A program made the position numbers and the translations under genes. 64,000 bases of DNA from Candidatus Hydrogenedentota bacterium (GTDB lineage: Bacteria; Hydrogenedentota; Hydrogenedentia; Hydrogenedentales; SLHB01): positions 186,001-250,000 of the forward strand of contig JAKPDK010000184.1 of the NCBI GenBank assembly GCA_029552745.1, read 5' to 3'. A model generated the notes under the pieces. It saw only the letters and a program-made list of their open reading frames with translations, was not told the origin of the DNA and did not search any database. Of this stretch, positions 46,924 to 55,218 are shown one piece after another. Numbering within the stretch: position 1 is the first letter of the stretch; each line of letters starts with the position of its first letter.

Positions 46924-48120
46924 ATGAAGAGAAAGTTCGGGCTCTTGTTTTCGGTTTTTGCAGTGGTGCTTCTGGTTTCCGTGGCTGCGCTGGGAGACGT
47001 GCCGGCGGGACGTATCGTCGGGTGGGGAGCCCAAGTAGTTGGTGTGGACCTTTCGAACGGGTTTACAGCCATTGCCGCCGGGTATGGTCACAGTTTAGGA
47101 CTCAAGCAGGATGGCTCGGTGGTCGCCTGGGGGGGTAACGCGTCCGGTCAGTGTGATGTGCCGAGTCCCAACACGGGATTTGTGGCGATTGCCGCCGGGT
47201 GGGTGCACAGTCTGGGCTTGAAGCAGGACGGGTCGGTGGTCGCCTGGGGGTGGAACCACGAGGGTCAGTGCAATGTGCCGAGTCCGAACACGGGGTTTGT
47301 GGCGATCGCCGCCGGGCTAGAGCACAGTCTGGGCTTGAAGCAGGACGGGTCGGTGGTCGCCTGGGGGTGGAACAACACGGGTCAGTGTGATGTGCCGTCT
47401 CCGAACACGGGGTTTGTGGCGATCGCCGCCGGGAATTATCACAGTTTAGGACTCAAGCAGGACGGGTCGGTGGTCGCCTGGGGGGGTAACGCGTCCGGTC
47501 AGTGTGATGTGCCGTCTCCGAACACGGGGTTTGTGGCGATCGCCGGCGGGGGGTGGCACAGTCTGGGTTTGAAGCAGGACGGGTCGGTGGTCGCCTGGGG
47601 GTCGAATACAGACTGGGGCGGCAGTTACACAGGTCAGTGTGATGTGCCGAGTCCCAACACGGGATTTGTGGCGATCGCCGCCGGGGGGTATCACAATTTA
47701 GGACTCAAGCAGGGTGGTAACGTTGTGGTGAACGTGACGCCGGATACGGCGAGCTGGACGGTGGCGGGTCCTGCAGGGTTTGAAGGCAACGGCACGACGT
47801 ATACCGGCGACCACACGTTCACCAACGCGCCCATTGGCGATTACACGTGGACAGGGAACGCGCTGACGGGGTATAACACACCTGCGGCACAGACCCAGAC
47901 ACTGACCGACGGCGCCACCATCACCTTCACAAAGACCTGGACAGCTACCGGTGGTGGAGGTGGCACTCCGGGGGGTTGTACGAAACAGTTGGCGATGGGC
48001 GTGAACGAAACTCAGACATATGCAACCTTGCCGGCGCCGGCGGATGCCATGTTGTTGCTGGGTAGCAGTGCCGTGTTGGCTCTAGCGGGTAGAAACACGA
48101 GCAGGCGTAGGAAGAGATAA
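46924..48120 (+). CDS. Exported RCC1-repeat protein with PEP-CTERM-like sorting tail
   Basis: 398 residues from the ATG at 46924 (GAGGAG nine bases upstream). A signal peptide (FGLLFSVFAVVLLVSVAALG) precedes five full RCC1-like repeats of about 39 residues (pattern HSLGLKQDGSVVAWG...GQCDVPSPNTGF) plus one partial, enough for a beta-propeller. A small beta domain (ASWTVAGPAGFEGNG) follows. The C-terminus APADAMLLLGSSAVLALAGR followed by an Arg/Lys-rich end looks like a PEP-CTERM signal, but with PADA where PEP is usual. It is expected to be cell-surface or exported. The exosortase is not in the window. Confidence 0.88.
   Translation: MKRKFGLLFSVFAVVLLVSVAALGDVPAGRIVGWGAQVVGVDLSNGFTAIAAGYGHSLGLKQDGSVVAWGGNASGQCDVPSPNTGFVAIAAGWVHSLGLKQDGSVVAWGWNHEGQCNVPSPNTGFVAIAAGLEHSLGLKQDGSVVAWGWNNTGQCDVPSPNTGFVAIAAGNYHSLGLKQDGSVVAWGGNASGQCDVPSPNTGFVAIAGGGWHSLGLKQDGSVVAWGSNTDWGGSYTGQCDVPSPNTGFVAIAAGGYHNLGLKQGGNVVVNVTPDTASWTVAGPAGFEGNGTTYTGDHTFTNAPIGDYTWTGNALTGYNTPAAQTQTLTDGATITFTKTWTATGGGGGTPGGCTKQLAMGVNETQTYATLPAPADAMLLLGSSAVLALAGRNTSRRRKR
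47059..47720 (+). repeat. Tandem DNA repeat inside the RCC1 gene
   Basis: Five units of about 117 bases (one has an 18-base insertion) plus a partial unit. The units are almost identical at the DNA level (for example GGACGGGTCGGTGGTCGCCT recurs), so they arose or are homogenised recently. Variation is concentrated in two or three codons after ATTGCCGCCGGG and after GTCGCCTGGGGG. Confidence 0.92.
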
Positions 48121-48147
48121 ATCCAATCATATACAGAGAGTTTTCTT

Positions 48148-48186
48148 GCCGCCGATGTCCACGAAGGCTTCGGCGGCATAACTTTT
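48148..48186 (+). terminator. Probable terminator after the RCC1 gene
   Basis: GCCGCCGA (48148-48155) pairs exactly with TCGGCGGC (48170-48177); the T-run after it is short (ACTTTTAT). Confidence 0.6.
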
Positions 48187-48257
48187 ATGTATGGGGTTGT
48201 TTTTCCCCATTACGGACCGACTCTGTTAGATATCCCCTCTTTTCGTTTTGTTCCCCT

Positions 48258-48633
48258 GGCTGTCATTGCGAGGAGCCCCGTAAAGGCGACGTGGCAATCC
48301 CCTGAGGATTTCGGCGATAACCTTGCCCTGGGTTCTCTTGCGCTACGCGGTTGAGGGGATTGCTTCGTCGCTTCCAAGACTCGCTCCTCGCAATGACACC
48401 GCGGGGGCTTTTTGTCCCAGTTACACGGTTCAGCCCCCTGTACCCCCCGCATGCGGGGGGAGCGCGACCACGCGCAACGTCCCAACGACCGACGACCCTG
48501 TATCGTCCCACGGGCGGGCGGACCTAACGTTAGGCAACCGCGGGGGCGCTCCTACAGGAACCCAGGGGATTGCCACGTCGTACCTGGCAGCACTGCTCGC
48601 AATGACAAAGACGAGGGTAACGGACTTATACAG
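48258..48633. repeat. MITE-like composite palindromic repeat, copy 5
   Basis: GGCTGTCATTGCGAGGAGCC (near 48260), GACGTGGCAATCCCCTGAGG, then GGGGATTGCTTCGTCGCTTC and GACTCGCTCCTCGCAATGAC, an 18-base perfect palindrome CCCCCCGCATGCGGGGGG (48443-48460), and a right block ending CGCAATGAC. The part 48320-48398 is the inverse of 46467-46545 in copy 4. The remaining gap, 48634-48763, is the leader of the HDOD gene. Confidence 0.75.
48565..48633 (+). repeat. Direct repeat flanking the RCC1 gene, right copy
   Basis: Partner of 46560-46628: 69 bases, four mismatches. It lies just inside the right end of repeat copy 5. Confidence 0.9.
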
Positions 48634-48763
48634 GGGCTTTACTTTTTTATTTTCCTCGTATATACTACTGGTGGTAGTTACTAACCGCTTTAAGAAAGTA
48701 GGGTACAAAAGATAGTGGGGAATATCGGTACGTCATTGACCGAAACCTATGGGGGGACATCTG

Positions 48764-49792
48764 ATGAGTACTTGCCCTTTTTGTTCTGCCGTTATGATAC
48801 AAGCCCAAAAAGCGACGCGTGCTGGCGGACTCTACGCTTGTCTGAATTGCATGAATGGCTGCCTTGCTTTCCGTAATGGGTATGAGGTGGAATGTCGTGA
48901 AATCGAGAATTTCATGGACGTTCGTTTTTTGGCGCCAAAAGGCACCCCTGACGGGACAGTATTAGCACAAGTCACCAAAGCGCTTGATGACTTACCGACT
49001 TTGCCGAGCGTGCCGCAACGAATCATGCGCATGGTGTACGATCCCATGACCTCCGTCTCGGATATCGCGCGTGTGGTGAATGAAGACCCTGTCCTAACGC
49101 TGAAAATCCTGAAACTTGCCAACTGCGCCTTTTATGGCGGAAGACAGCCCATTACCTCTTTGGAAGTTGCATGCTCTCGTCTGGGCATAAAAATGATCGT
49201 CAAAGTCGTACAAGCCGTGGGAAGCAAAGAAGTATTCAAAACCCGTTCAAAAGAACTCCAAGACACCATGCGAAGTCTGTGGAAACATTCTGTGGTCACG
49301 GCGTATTGCGCCGGCGAAATCGCTTCCCTCATGCCGATTCTTTCAAGTGATGAAATCTTTCTTGCGGGTCTCGTGCATGACATCGGGAAAGTTGTTCTAT
49401 TTAATGTCTTGAATCAGTTGTATACGGAGGGGAAACTATGGGCAAAGCCCGACACGGACTCGTTTGAACAACTGGTAAAATCCTACCACACCCTGTCGGG
49501 CCTGCACGCCTCCCAAAACTGGGAGCTTTCCACTGAACTCCGTGCGGCGACTTTTTTCCACCACTTTCCAGAATATACCCCGCTAGAAGAGTGGAAACCG
49601 CTTGTTTACATCGTTGGACTTGCCAATCTCATGGCTACAAAACTCAGCTATGGCGGACTCGACAAAACGGATGAACCTTACGAAACCCATGCCGCTGTAT
49701 CTTTTTTGAAGCTCGACCCTTGCCGAATTCAGCAAACCCAAGACTATATCGAGAGTCAAGTGGAAGACCTTTTGAATGCCATGGAAGATTAG
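48764..49792 (+). CDS. HDOD domain signalling protein with N-terminal zinc ribbon
   Basis: 342 residues from the ATG at 48764, which follows GGGGGG. An N-terminal zinc module CPFCSAVM...YACLNCMNGC (residues 4-38) precedes the HDOD domain from about 70 (LPTLPSVPQRIMRMVYDPMT, NEDPVLTLKILKLANCAFYG, FLAGLVHDIGKVVLFN). HDOD proteins are signalling scaffolds related to HD hydrolases; the HDIGK motif is retained here. A zinc ribbon in front of HDOD is unusual. Convergent with nrdG. Confidence 0.9.
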   Translation: MSTCPFCSAVMIQAQKATRAGGLYACLNCMNGCLAFRNGYEVECREIENFMDVRFLAPKGTPDGTVLAQVTKALDDLPTLPSVPQRIMRMVYDPMTSVSDIARVVNEDPVLTLKILKLANCAFYGGRQPITSLEVACSRLGIKMIVKVVQAVGSKEVFKTRSKELQDTMRSLWKHSVVTAYCAGEIASLMPILSSDEIFLAGLVHDIGKVVLFNVLNQLYTEGKLWAKPDTDSFEQLVKSYHTLSGLHASQNWELSTELRAATFFHHFPEYTPLEEWKPLVYIVGLANLMATKLSYGGLDKTDEPYETHAAVSFLKLDPCRIQQTQDYIESQVEDLLNAMED

Positions 49793-49794
49793 AA

Positions 49795-49810
49795 CGGCTC
49801 CGAAGCCGGC
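49795..49810. terminator. Possible hairpin between convergent HDOD and nrdG genes
   Basis: CGGCTCCGAAGCCG forms a short stem in the 21-base gap between the two stop codons. There is no good T-run on either side, so termination is doubtful. Confidence 0.35.
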
Positions 49811-49813
49811 TAC

Positions 49814-50554
49814 TCATCCCGAAATGGCAAGAGTGGAGTTTTTAACAGAGGCAAATCCCCGTAAAGTACACTCCGCAACATATATCGAAGCCTTCTTCGC
49901 CATTTCGCGGACTATCTCCATCGGCAACGGGGTGTGCAACGTACGGAGGTCGGCGGTGGCACCGTAAACCGGCGGTTTCCGGTACTGCTGTAGCACATAC
50001 CGCTTTGCCCCATGTATACGAGCTGCTATCTCGAGGATGTCAAGTTCGCTCAATTGAGGCACAACCGTCGTACGAAACTCGTAATCCGGCGCAAGCGTTA
50101 TGATTGCGTGAATACTCGCGTCAATGTCTTCCTGGGAAACCTTCGCTCTGCAGATGGAATCATATTTAGTCCCGGATGCCTTGACATCCATAGCGACATA
50201 GTCAAAAAGCGAGTCCGTCAGTAATTTCTCAAGCCGCCGAGGTTGCGTGCCGTTGGTGTCCAATTTTGTCTTAAAGCCTAGGTTGCGTACCTGCCGAACA
50301 AACTCTTCCAAACCGGTTTGAAGCGTCGCCTCCCCCCCAGAAAATACGACCCCTTCCAAAAAGCCGCGCCGCATTTCCAACCAACGGAGTATCTTCGTAA
50401 GCTCCGCACGCGTTTGTTCCCCGTTTCCCAGAGAAACAAGGTGGCGGTTGTGGCAATAGTAACAATCCAAATTACAACCAGGCGTAAAAAGGACCGCAAC
50501 CACATGCCCTGGCCAATCCACAAAAGAACATGGTTCTATGCCCGCAATCCTCAT
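49814..50554 (-). CDS. nrdG: Anaerobic ribonucleotide reductase activating protein (radical SAM)
   Basis: 246 residues. The [4Fe-4S]/SAM motif is CNLDCYYCHN (CxxxCxxC) at about residue 28, with GGEATLQ and downstream SAM-binding strands. It makes the glycyl radical on NrdD. Sequence and length match the NrdG2-type subgroup. The ATG overlaps the nrdD stop as ATGA, a coupled pair. Confidence 0.94.
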   Translation of the reverse strand: MRIAGIEPCSFVDWPGHVVAVLFTPGCNLDCYYCHNRHLVSLGNGEQTRAELTKILRWLEMRRGFLEGVVFSGGEATLQTGLEEFVRQVRNLGFKTKLDTNGTQPRRLEKLLTDSLFDYVAMDVKASGTKYDSICRAKVSQEDIDASIHAIITLAPDYEFRTTVVPQLSELDILEIAARIHGAKRYVLQQYRKPPVYGATADLRTLHTPLPMEIVREMAKKASIYVAECTLRGFASVKNSTLAISG

Positions 50555-52671
50555 CGCACCACACCCGCTCCCTCAAGCTGACGCGTTCCCAGTTCATATT
50601 TACGTCGCTCAAAATACTCTGCTTTCTTGCCATCGTTGAAATTGGCTACGGGACGTAGGTAGCCGGTCACACGCGACCACACTTCCGTTGGTTTTCCACA
50701 CTCGGGACAGACAAAGTGCTCCCCACGAATGTAGCCGTGAGAACCGCATACCGTGAACGTCGGCGTTATCGACAAGTAAGGCAGGCGGAACTGGGTGAAG
50801 GTTTTCTGGATCAGCCGTTTACACAAGTTGATGTCCTCGATGCTTTCACCCAAGTAGACGTGCAAAACCGTGCCGCCCGTATACATCGTTTGAAGTTCGT
50901 CTTGTAATCGCAACGTTTCAAACAAGTCTGTGGTATATCCTACGGGCAATTGCGTGGAATTTGTATAATATGGTGTCCCGTTCCCCGCAGCGCGGATATC
51001 GGGATAACGGGACTTATCGAGTTTTGCCAAACGATAGGCTGTCCCTTCCGCCGGGGTAGCTTCCAGATTGTACACGTGACCGGTCTCATTCTGGATTTCC
51101 AACAAAAGCCGCCGCAGATAGTGCATGATCTCCAGGGCAAATTTTCTGCCTGCTTCTGAACCGATGTCACATCCCATGAAATTGAGCAGGGCTTCATTCA
51201 TCCCCACGATGCCGATAGTGCTAAAATGATTGTGCCAGTATTCTCCGGTCTTCTCTTTGATGTGGCGGAGATAATGGGCAGAATACGGATAGAGCCCATT
51301 TTCTGTTTCCCGCTCGATTATCTTCCTCTTAATCTCAAGTGACGTCTTAGCAATTTGCACCATACGATACACGCGGTCTTTGAATTCCTCTTCAGTCCTG
51401 CTAAAGTAACCGATTCTGGGCAGATTTATGGTCACAACGCCAATGGAGCCGGTTAACGGATTACTTCCAAAAAGCCCCCCGCCACGTTTTCGGAGCTCGG
51501 AAGTATCCAGACGAAGACGACAACACATGGACACGGCATCTTCCGGCGAAAGGTCCGAATTCACATAGTTTGCAAAATAGGGAATGCCGTATTTGCAGGT
51601 GATTTGCATGAAGGCATCCACAGCCGGCGAATTCCAATCGAAATCTTTTGTAACGTTTATCGTGGGAATCGGAAACGTGAACACGCGCCCTTTGGCATCC
51701 CCTTCCATCATGACTTCGCAAAACGCCTGATTGAAAATATCCATCTCTTTTTGAAATTCGCCATAGGTGACGTCCTGAAGTTTACCACCGATGATGACGG
51801 GTTGATCCCGCAAGGTCTTGGGGGGAGTCAAATCAAAGGTGAGATTCGAAAAAGGACATTGAAACCCGACGCGTGTCGGCACGTTGATATTAAAGACGAA
51901 TTCTTGCAAACACTGGCGCACTTGTTGATAGGTGAGACCGTCAGAACGAATGAATGGAGCACAATACGTATCAAAGTTTGACCAAGCCTGCGCCCCTGCC
52001 GTCTCCCCTTGTGTCGTGAACGTTGAATTGACTATTTGCCCAAGAAATGAGCGGAGATGCCTCGCGGGACGACTTTCCACTTTACCCGGAACACCGCCAA
52101 AACCTTCCATTAACACCTGCCTAAGATCCCAGCCTGCACAATACGGACCCAAGAAACCCAAATCATGGATGTGAAGGTCGCCGGATTCGTGTGCCTCACG
52201 CACCTCAGCAGGATACACCTCATGAAGCCAGTAGTTTTTCGTAAAAAATTCTCGGACATAGTTGTTTAAACCGTTGATACTTTTTTGGGTGTTGGCGTTT
52301 TCCCGTACCCGCCAATCTTTCTCCTGCAAATAATCGGAAAACATGCTGATCGTCGCGCCGATTAGCGCGTTCAAGTTACGCGCACTCGCCCGCTTTTCCC
52401 GGTAAAGAATATATGCTTTCGCAGTACGTGCATGGCCGTTTTCTATGAGTACCTTCTCTACGATGTCCTGAATACCTTCCACTTCAGGTACACGATTGCC
52501 ATATTTTTTGAGCGCCAAATCAAGGACCTGACGACACAGCTCCTCCGCTCGCGAATAATCGCTGCCACCGCAAGCCACCGCCGCCTTAAAAATCGCCCGC
52601 GTTATTTTCTCAGCATGAAACGGCTCCAAGCGTCCATCACGTTTTCGAATCATCTCAAACATATCGTTCAA
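50551..52671 (-). CDS. nrdD: Anaerobic ribonucleoside-triphosphate reductase (class III)
   Basis: 706 residues. Reduces ribonucleotides to deoxyribonucleotides with a glycyl radical, so it works without oxygen. N-terminal ATP-cone (IRKRDGRLEPFHAEKITRAI, residues 6-97) for allosteric control; core with SGDLHIHDLGFLGPYCAGWD and MCCRLRLDTSELRKRGGG; a C-terminal zinc site (CGSHG and CPECG); and the radical loop RVTGYLRP with G670. All expected elements are intact, unlike the NrdD-like protein at 26.9-29.2 kb. Confidence 0.96.
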   Translation of the reverse strand: MNDMFEMIRKRDGRLEPFHAEKITRAIFKAAVACGGSDYSRAEELCRQVLDLALKKYGNRVPEVEGIQDIVEKVLIENGHARTAKAYILYREKRASARNLNALIGATISMFSDYLQEKDWRVRENANTQKSINGLNNYVREFFTKNYWLHEVYPAEVREAHESGDLHIHDLGFLGPYCAGWDLRQVLMEGFGGVPGKVESRPARHLRSFLGQIVNSTFTTQGETAGAQAWSNFDTYCAPFIRSDGLTYQQVRQCLQEFVFNINVPTRVGFQCPFSNLTFDLTPPKTLRDQPVIIGGKLQDVTYGEFQKEMDIFNQAFCEVMMEGDAKGRVFTFPIPTINVTKDFDWNSPAVDAFMQITCKYGIPYFANYVNSDLSPEDAVSMCCRLRLDTSELRKRGGGLFGSNPLTGSIGVVTINLPRIGYFSRTEEEFKDRVYRMVQIAKTSLEIKRKIIERETENGLYPYSAHYLRHIKEKTGEYWHNHFSTIGIVGMNEALLNFMGCDIGSEAGRKFALEIMHYLRRLLLEIQNETGHVYNLEATPAEGTAYRLAKLDKSRYPDIRAAGNGTPYYTNSTQLPVGYTTDLFETLRLQDELQTMYTGGTVLHVYLGESIEDINLCKRLIQKTFTQFRLPYLSITPTFTVCGSHGYIRGEHFVCPECGKPTEVWSRVTGYLRPVANFNDGKKAEYFERRKYELGTRQLEGAGVVR

Positions 52672-52896
52672 ACCTCCCCGGGGCCTAACACCTGAAAAGG
52701 TCCCATAAACAGATTACACCTAATAAAAAACAAGTCTGTTGCACGGACAGATAGGTTTCAGATGAGCCACGCCTCACCATCCTCGATATGTCGGCCAGTC
52801 CATTCCCCACTCGACAGCCACCCAAGTGCCTCAGCAACGGCTTGCCCAAGGGATCAACACCGGCTGATATAGTCACTTCATGTTCCTCCGTCCGCA
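52672..52896 (-). other. Long nrdD leader (about 225 bases)
   Basis: From the predicted transcription start near 52896 to the nrdD ATG. It does not match the conserved cores of cobalamin, TPP, SAM, glycine or purine riboswitches as far as I can see. A frame of 70 codons is open here without convincing protein features. A structured RNA or a leader peptide is possible but not shown. Confidence 0.4.
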
Positions 52897-52897
52897 A

Positions 52898-52948
52898 ACC
52901 CCATTATATAGTGGTGTTTATATTCTGTCAATACAAAATATATGGTAA
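52898..52948. promoter_or_regulatory. Probable tandem NrdR boxes over the nrdD promoter
   Basis: Box 1: ACCCCATTATATAGTGGTGT (52898-52917), a near palindrome matching the published NrdR consensus acaCwAtATaTwGtgt at most positions, covering the -10. Box 2: weaker, around ATACAAAATATATGGTAA (52931-52948), covering the -35 and upstream. Centres are about 33 bases apart, close to three helical turns, as usual for paired NrdR sites. NrdR itself is not in the window. Confidence 0.55.
52903..52931 (-). promoter_or_regulatory. Consensus sigma-70 promoter of nrdDG
   Basis: Minus strand: TTGACA (52931-52926), 17-base spacer, TATAAT (52908-52903). Both hexamers are perfect. Start near 52896. Confidence 0.9.
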
Positions 52949-53281
52949 ATTCCAAAAACATAAGGCTTTGATAGAAGACTATTTACACCAGAAAAATCGA
53001 AATTCACTATCAAAAAAGTTCTGGTTTTGTATGAAACGGCTGGTAAAAACTTGTTTGAATTATTGTTTTATCGCTTTTTTAGTAGCAATGATTTGGCAAA
53101 GACCCGCAAATTGATGACCTTCGGGAGAATCACAGAGAGTCGATGCAAAAAAATAATCCCAAAATCCTGGAGTTTTGTACTCCCGCGAGAATTATGTTCG
53201 TTCTCTAAGTAAAATTATTTCTTGACAAAGAAAAGACGTGACCCGTTTGGACCATACGGGAAGAATAATAACATGGAGCAT
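52949..53281. other. AT-rich intergenic region
   Basis: No gene seen. It is more AT-rich than neighbouring coding DNA. A TTGACA at 53222-53227 on the plus strand has no -10 partner. On the minus strand CCCGT...ACGGG (53265-53247) is a possible weak terminator for the ABC transporter genes. Confidence 0.4.
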
Positions 53282-54226
53282 CTACGCTTTGAAGGCGCCC
53301 GAGGTAACCCCTTGAATGAATGTACGGGTAGAGAACACGAAGAGCAAAAGAAGAGGGATACTCGAGATCATATAGGCAGCGAATAACGTGCTGTAATTGG
53401 CGGCGTGGGGTGAAGTGGCAAGGACATAAAGCCCCGAAGCAATCACGTGATATTTGCCTTCGGTATTTGTGATAAAAGGCCATAGGAAGTTATTCCATGT
53501 CCCCATAATATTGATAATGAATACTAATGAAAAAATGGGTTTGGACAAAGGTATGACAATATGACGGTAACATTGCAAATGCCCAGCGCCGTCGAGTCGC
53601 GCCGATTCGAACAACTCTTCAGGAAGTCCATCGAAGAAGCCTTTGAATAGAAACAGAGCGAAAACTTGGCCTGATGCCACATACGGCAGAATCATGACCC
53701 AATAGGTGTCCAGCAGACCGAGTCGTTTTACAAGAAGAAAACTGGGCACCAGCGTGAGAATTCCGGGAAACATCATCGTTCCAATGATGTAGTAAAAGAT
53801 GAGTTTGGCGCCCGGAAAACGATATCGGGAGATTACATATGCCGACAAGGAAGCCAGAAGAACCACCCCCACAGCTGTAGACAGACACACCACAAATGAA
53901 TTTACAAGATAGGGGGATATGACCTGCCAGGCGTAACGATATCCTTTGGTCATCGTACGAAGATAAAGATTTATAGCAGGTTTCGGCGGGGCTTGCACGG
54001 GTTCTCCGGCATCATTTTCTGCATGAAAGATAATGTCTTTTCCGGTCAAATCCGCATGTATTGCCCGAACAGCGTTCAATAAGTTTTGCGGAAGCCCGAA
54101 AAACGTATGGTAGAGTTCGGAGTTGGTACGAAATGAGTTGTTGACAACAAAAAAGAAGGGCAACAGGGTTAAAAGGGTCAGAATGACGAGGATCGTGTGC
54201 AAAACTAAGCTATGCTTGTTACTCAT
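53282..54226 (-). CDS. Carbohydrate ABC transporter permease, MalG-like
   Basis: 314 residues, six membrane segments. The EAA loop ESARLDGAGHLQCYRHIVIP near residue 205 contacts the ATPase. A periplasmic insert of about 60 residues follows the first segment, as in MalG-type proteins. Start overlaps the preceding permease stop as ATGA. Third gene of a binding protein-permease-permease operon. Confidence 0.92.
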   Translation of the reverse strand: MSNKHSLVLHTILVILTLLTLLPFFFVVNNSFRTNSELYHTFFGLPQNLLNAVRAIHADLTGKDIIFHAENDAGEPVQAPPKPAINLYLRTMTKGYRYAWQVISPYLVNSFVVCLSTAVGVVLLASLSAYVISRYRFPGAKLIFYYIIGTMMFPGILTLVPSFLLVKRLGLLDTYWVMILPYVASGQVFALFLFKGFFDGLPEELFESARLDGAGHLQCYRHIVIPLSKPIFSLVFIINIMGTWNNFLWPFITNTEGKYHVIASGLYVLATSPHAANYSTLFAAYMISSIPLLLLFVFSTRTFIQGVTSGAFKA

Positions 54227-55152
54227 GATCCGCTTTCCAATTGTTCCGTTGACTTAAAATATCTGAAGTTCAATAAGGTCAAACCAAAAATAAGGACAAA
54301 GAGTACAACTCCGATGGCACACGCGTAACCCATGCGTTGAAAACTGAACGCATTTAGGTACATCCACAACCCAGGAACCGTAGTCTTAAACCCAGGACCG
54401 CCTCGGGTCAGAATGAAAAGGCCTTCAAACCCCTGAAACCCGCCGATGATGGTCAGGATCAAAATCAGTTTAAGCTGACTCATCACCATCGGTATGTCGA
54501 TAAGGAAAAACTTTTTCACCCCGGAGCATCCTTCCAGCCACGCTGCCTCGTGAACGCTTTCGGGAATGTTGGACAATCCCGCGTAGTAAATGAGCACATC
54601 AAACCCGCCTACGAATGGGAAACCAATGCAAGCCACGGCAAACAAAGCCGTTTGCGGATTGCTGAGCCACCCCTGCGTCCAACTTTCAAGACCTAAGGCG
54701 CGTAATGTCTCATTGACGATCCCATGCTCCGCATAAACCAACCCGCCCCAGATCAATTGAATGGCGACACCCGGTACAACAATTGGAATCAGAAAAACAA
54801 TACGGTAAAAATACCGGTAACGTTCTTTGGGTACAGAATGAATGAACTTCGCCACCACCAAGGGCACAGTCAAACGGACACAAACAGCGAAGAAAGTAAG
54901 AAATATCATATTGCCAAAGGCAGGCCAGGTGACGGGGTCTTTGAACAAAAAATCCACAAAGTTGTCCAAGCCCACAAACTCAGACGCCCCGCCCACCTCA
55001 AAACGAAATAGAGAACCGATAAATGCCCACGTCACCGGGACGTAGACAAATACAGTCAGAAGCAGGAGACTTGGAATCAGAATGGCGTAACAGATTGCCG
55101 CCTGTCTTACACGATGACCCACGCCTAGGTAGAAATCAGACTCATTTCTCAC
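54223..55152 (-). CDS. Carbohydrate ABC transporter permease, MalF-like
   Basis: 309 residues, six membrane segments, EAA loop EAAWLEGCSGVKKFFLIDIP near residue 200. Start is GTG 55152 after GGAGAG. Works with the other permease and the binding protein encoded upstream. No ATPase is encoded here, so a shared MsmX/UgpC-type ATPase elsewhere in the genome is expected. Confidence 0.92.
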   Translation of the reverse strand: MRNESDFYLGVGHRVRQAAICYAILIPSLLLLTVFVYVPVTWAFIGSLFRFEVGGASEFVGLDNFVDFLFKDPVTWPAFGNMIFLTFFAVCVRLTVPLVVAKFIHSVPKERYRYFYRIVFLIPIVVPGVAIQLIWGGLVYAEHGIVNETLRALGLESWTQGWLSNPQTALFAVACIGFPFVGGFDVLIYYAGLSNIPESVHEAAWLEGCSGVKKFFLIDIPMVMSQLKLILILTIIGGFQGFEGLFILTRGGPGFKTTVPGLWMYLNAFSFQRMGYACAIGVVLFVLIFGLTLLNFRYFKSTEQLESGS

Positions 55153-55218
55153 AGCCGAACAACTCTCCTACATAACTTGAATGACTACCGGAAACCCGGC
55201 GTTCTGGAGCAACAAGCC

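Noticed and set aside
48210-48715. Frames of 82-130 codons on both strands
   Set aside because: Same reason: repeat copy 5 is open in several frames by composition.
52672-52896. Cobalamin riboswitch before nrdD
   Set aside because: The B12-box and other conserved core blocks are missing.
52788-53114. Plus-strand frame of 108 codons opposite the nrdD leader
   Set aside because: It covers the nrdD promoter and leader, has no ribosome site and shows no protein family features.
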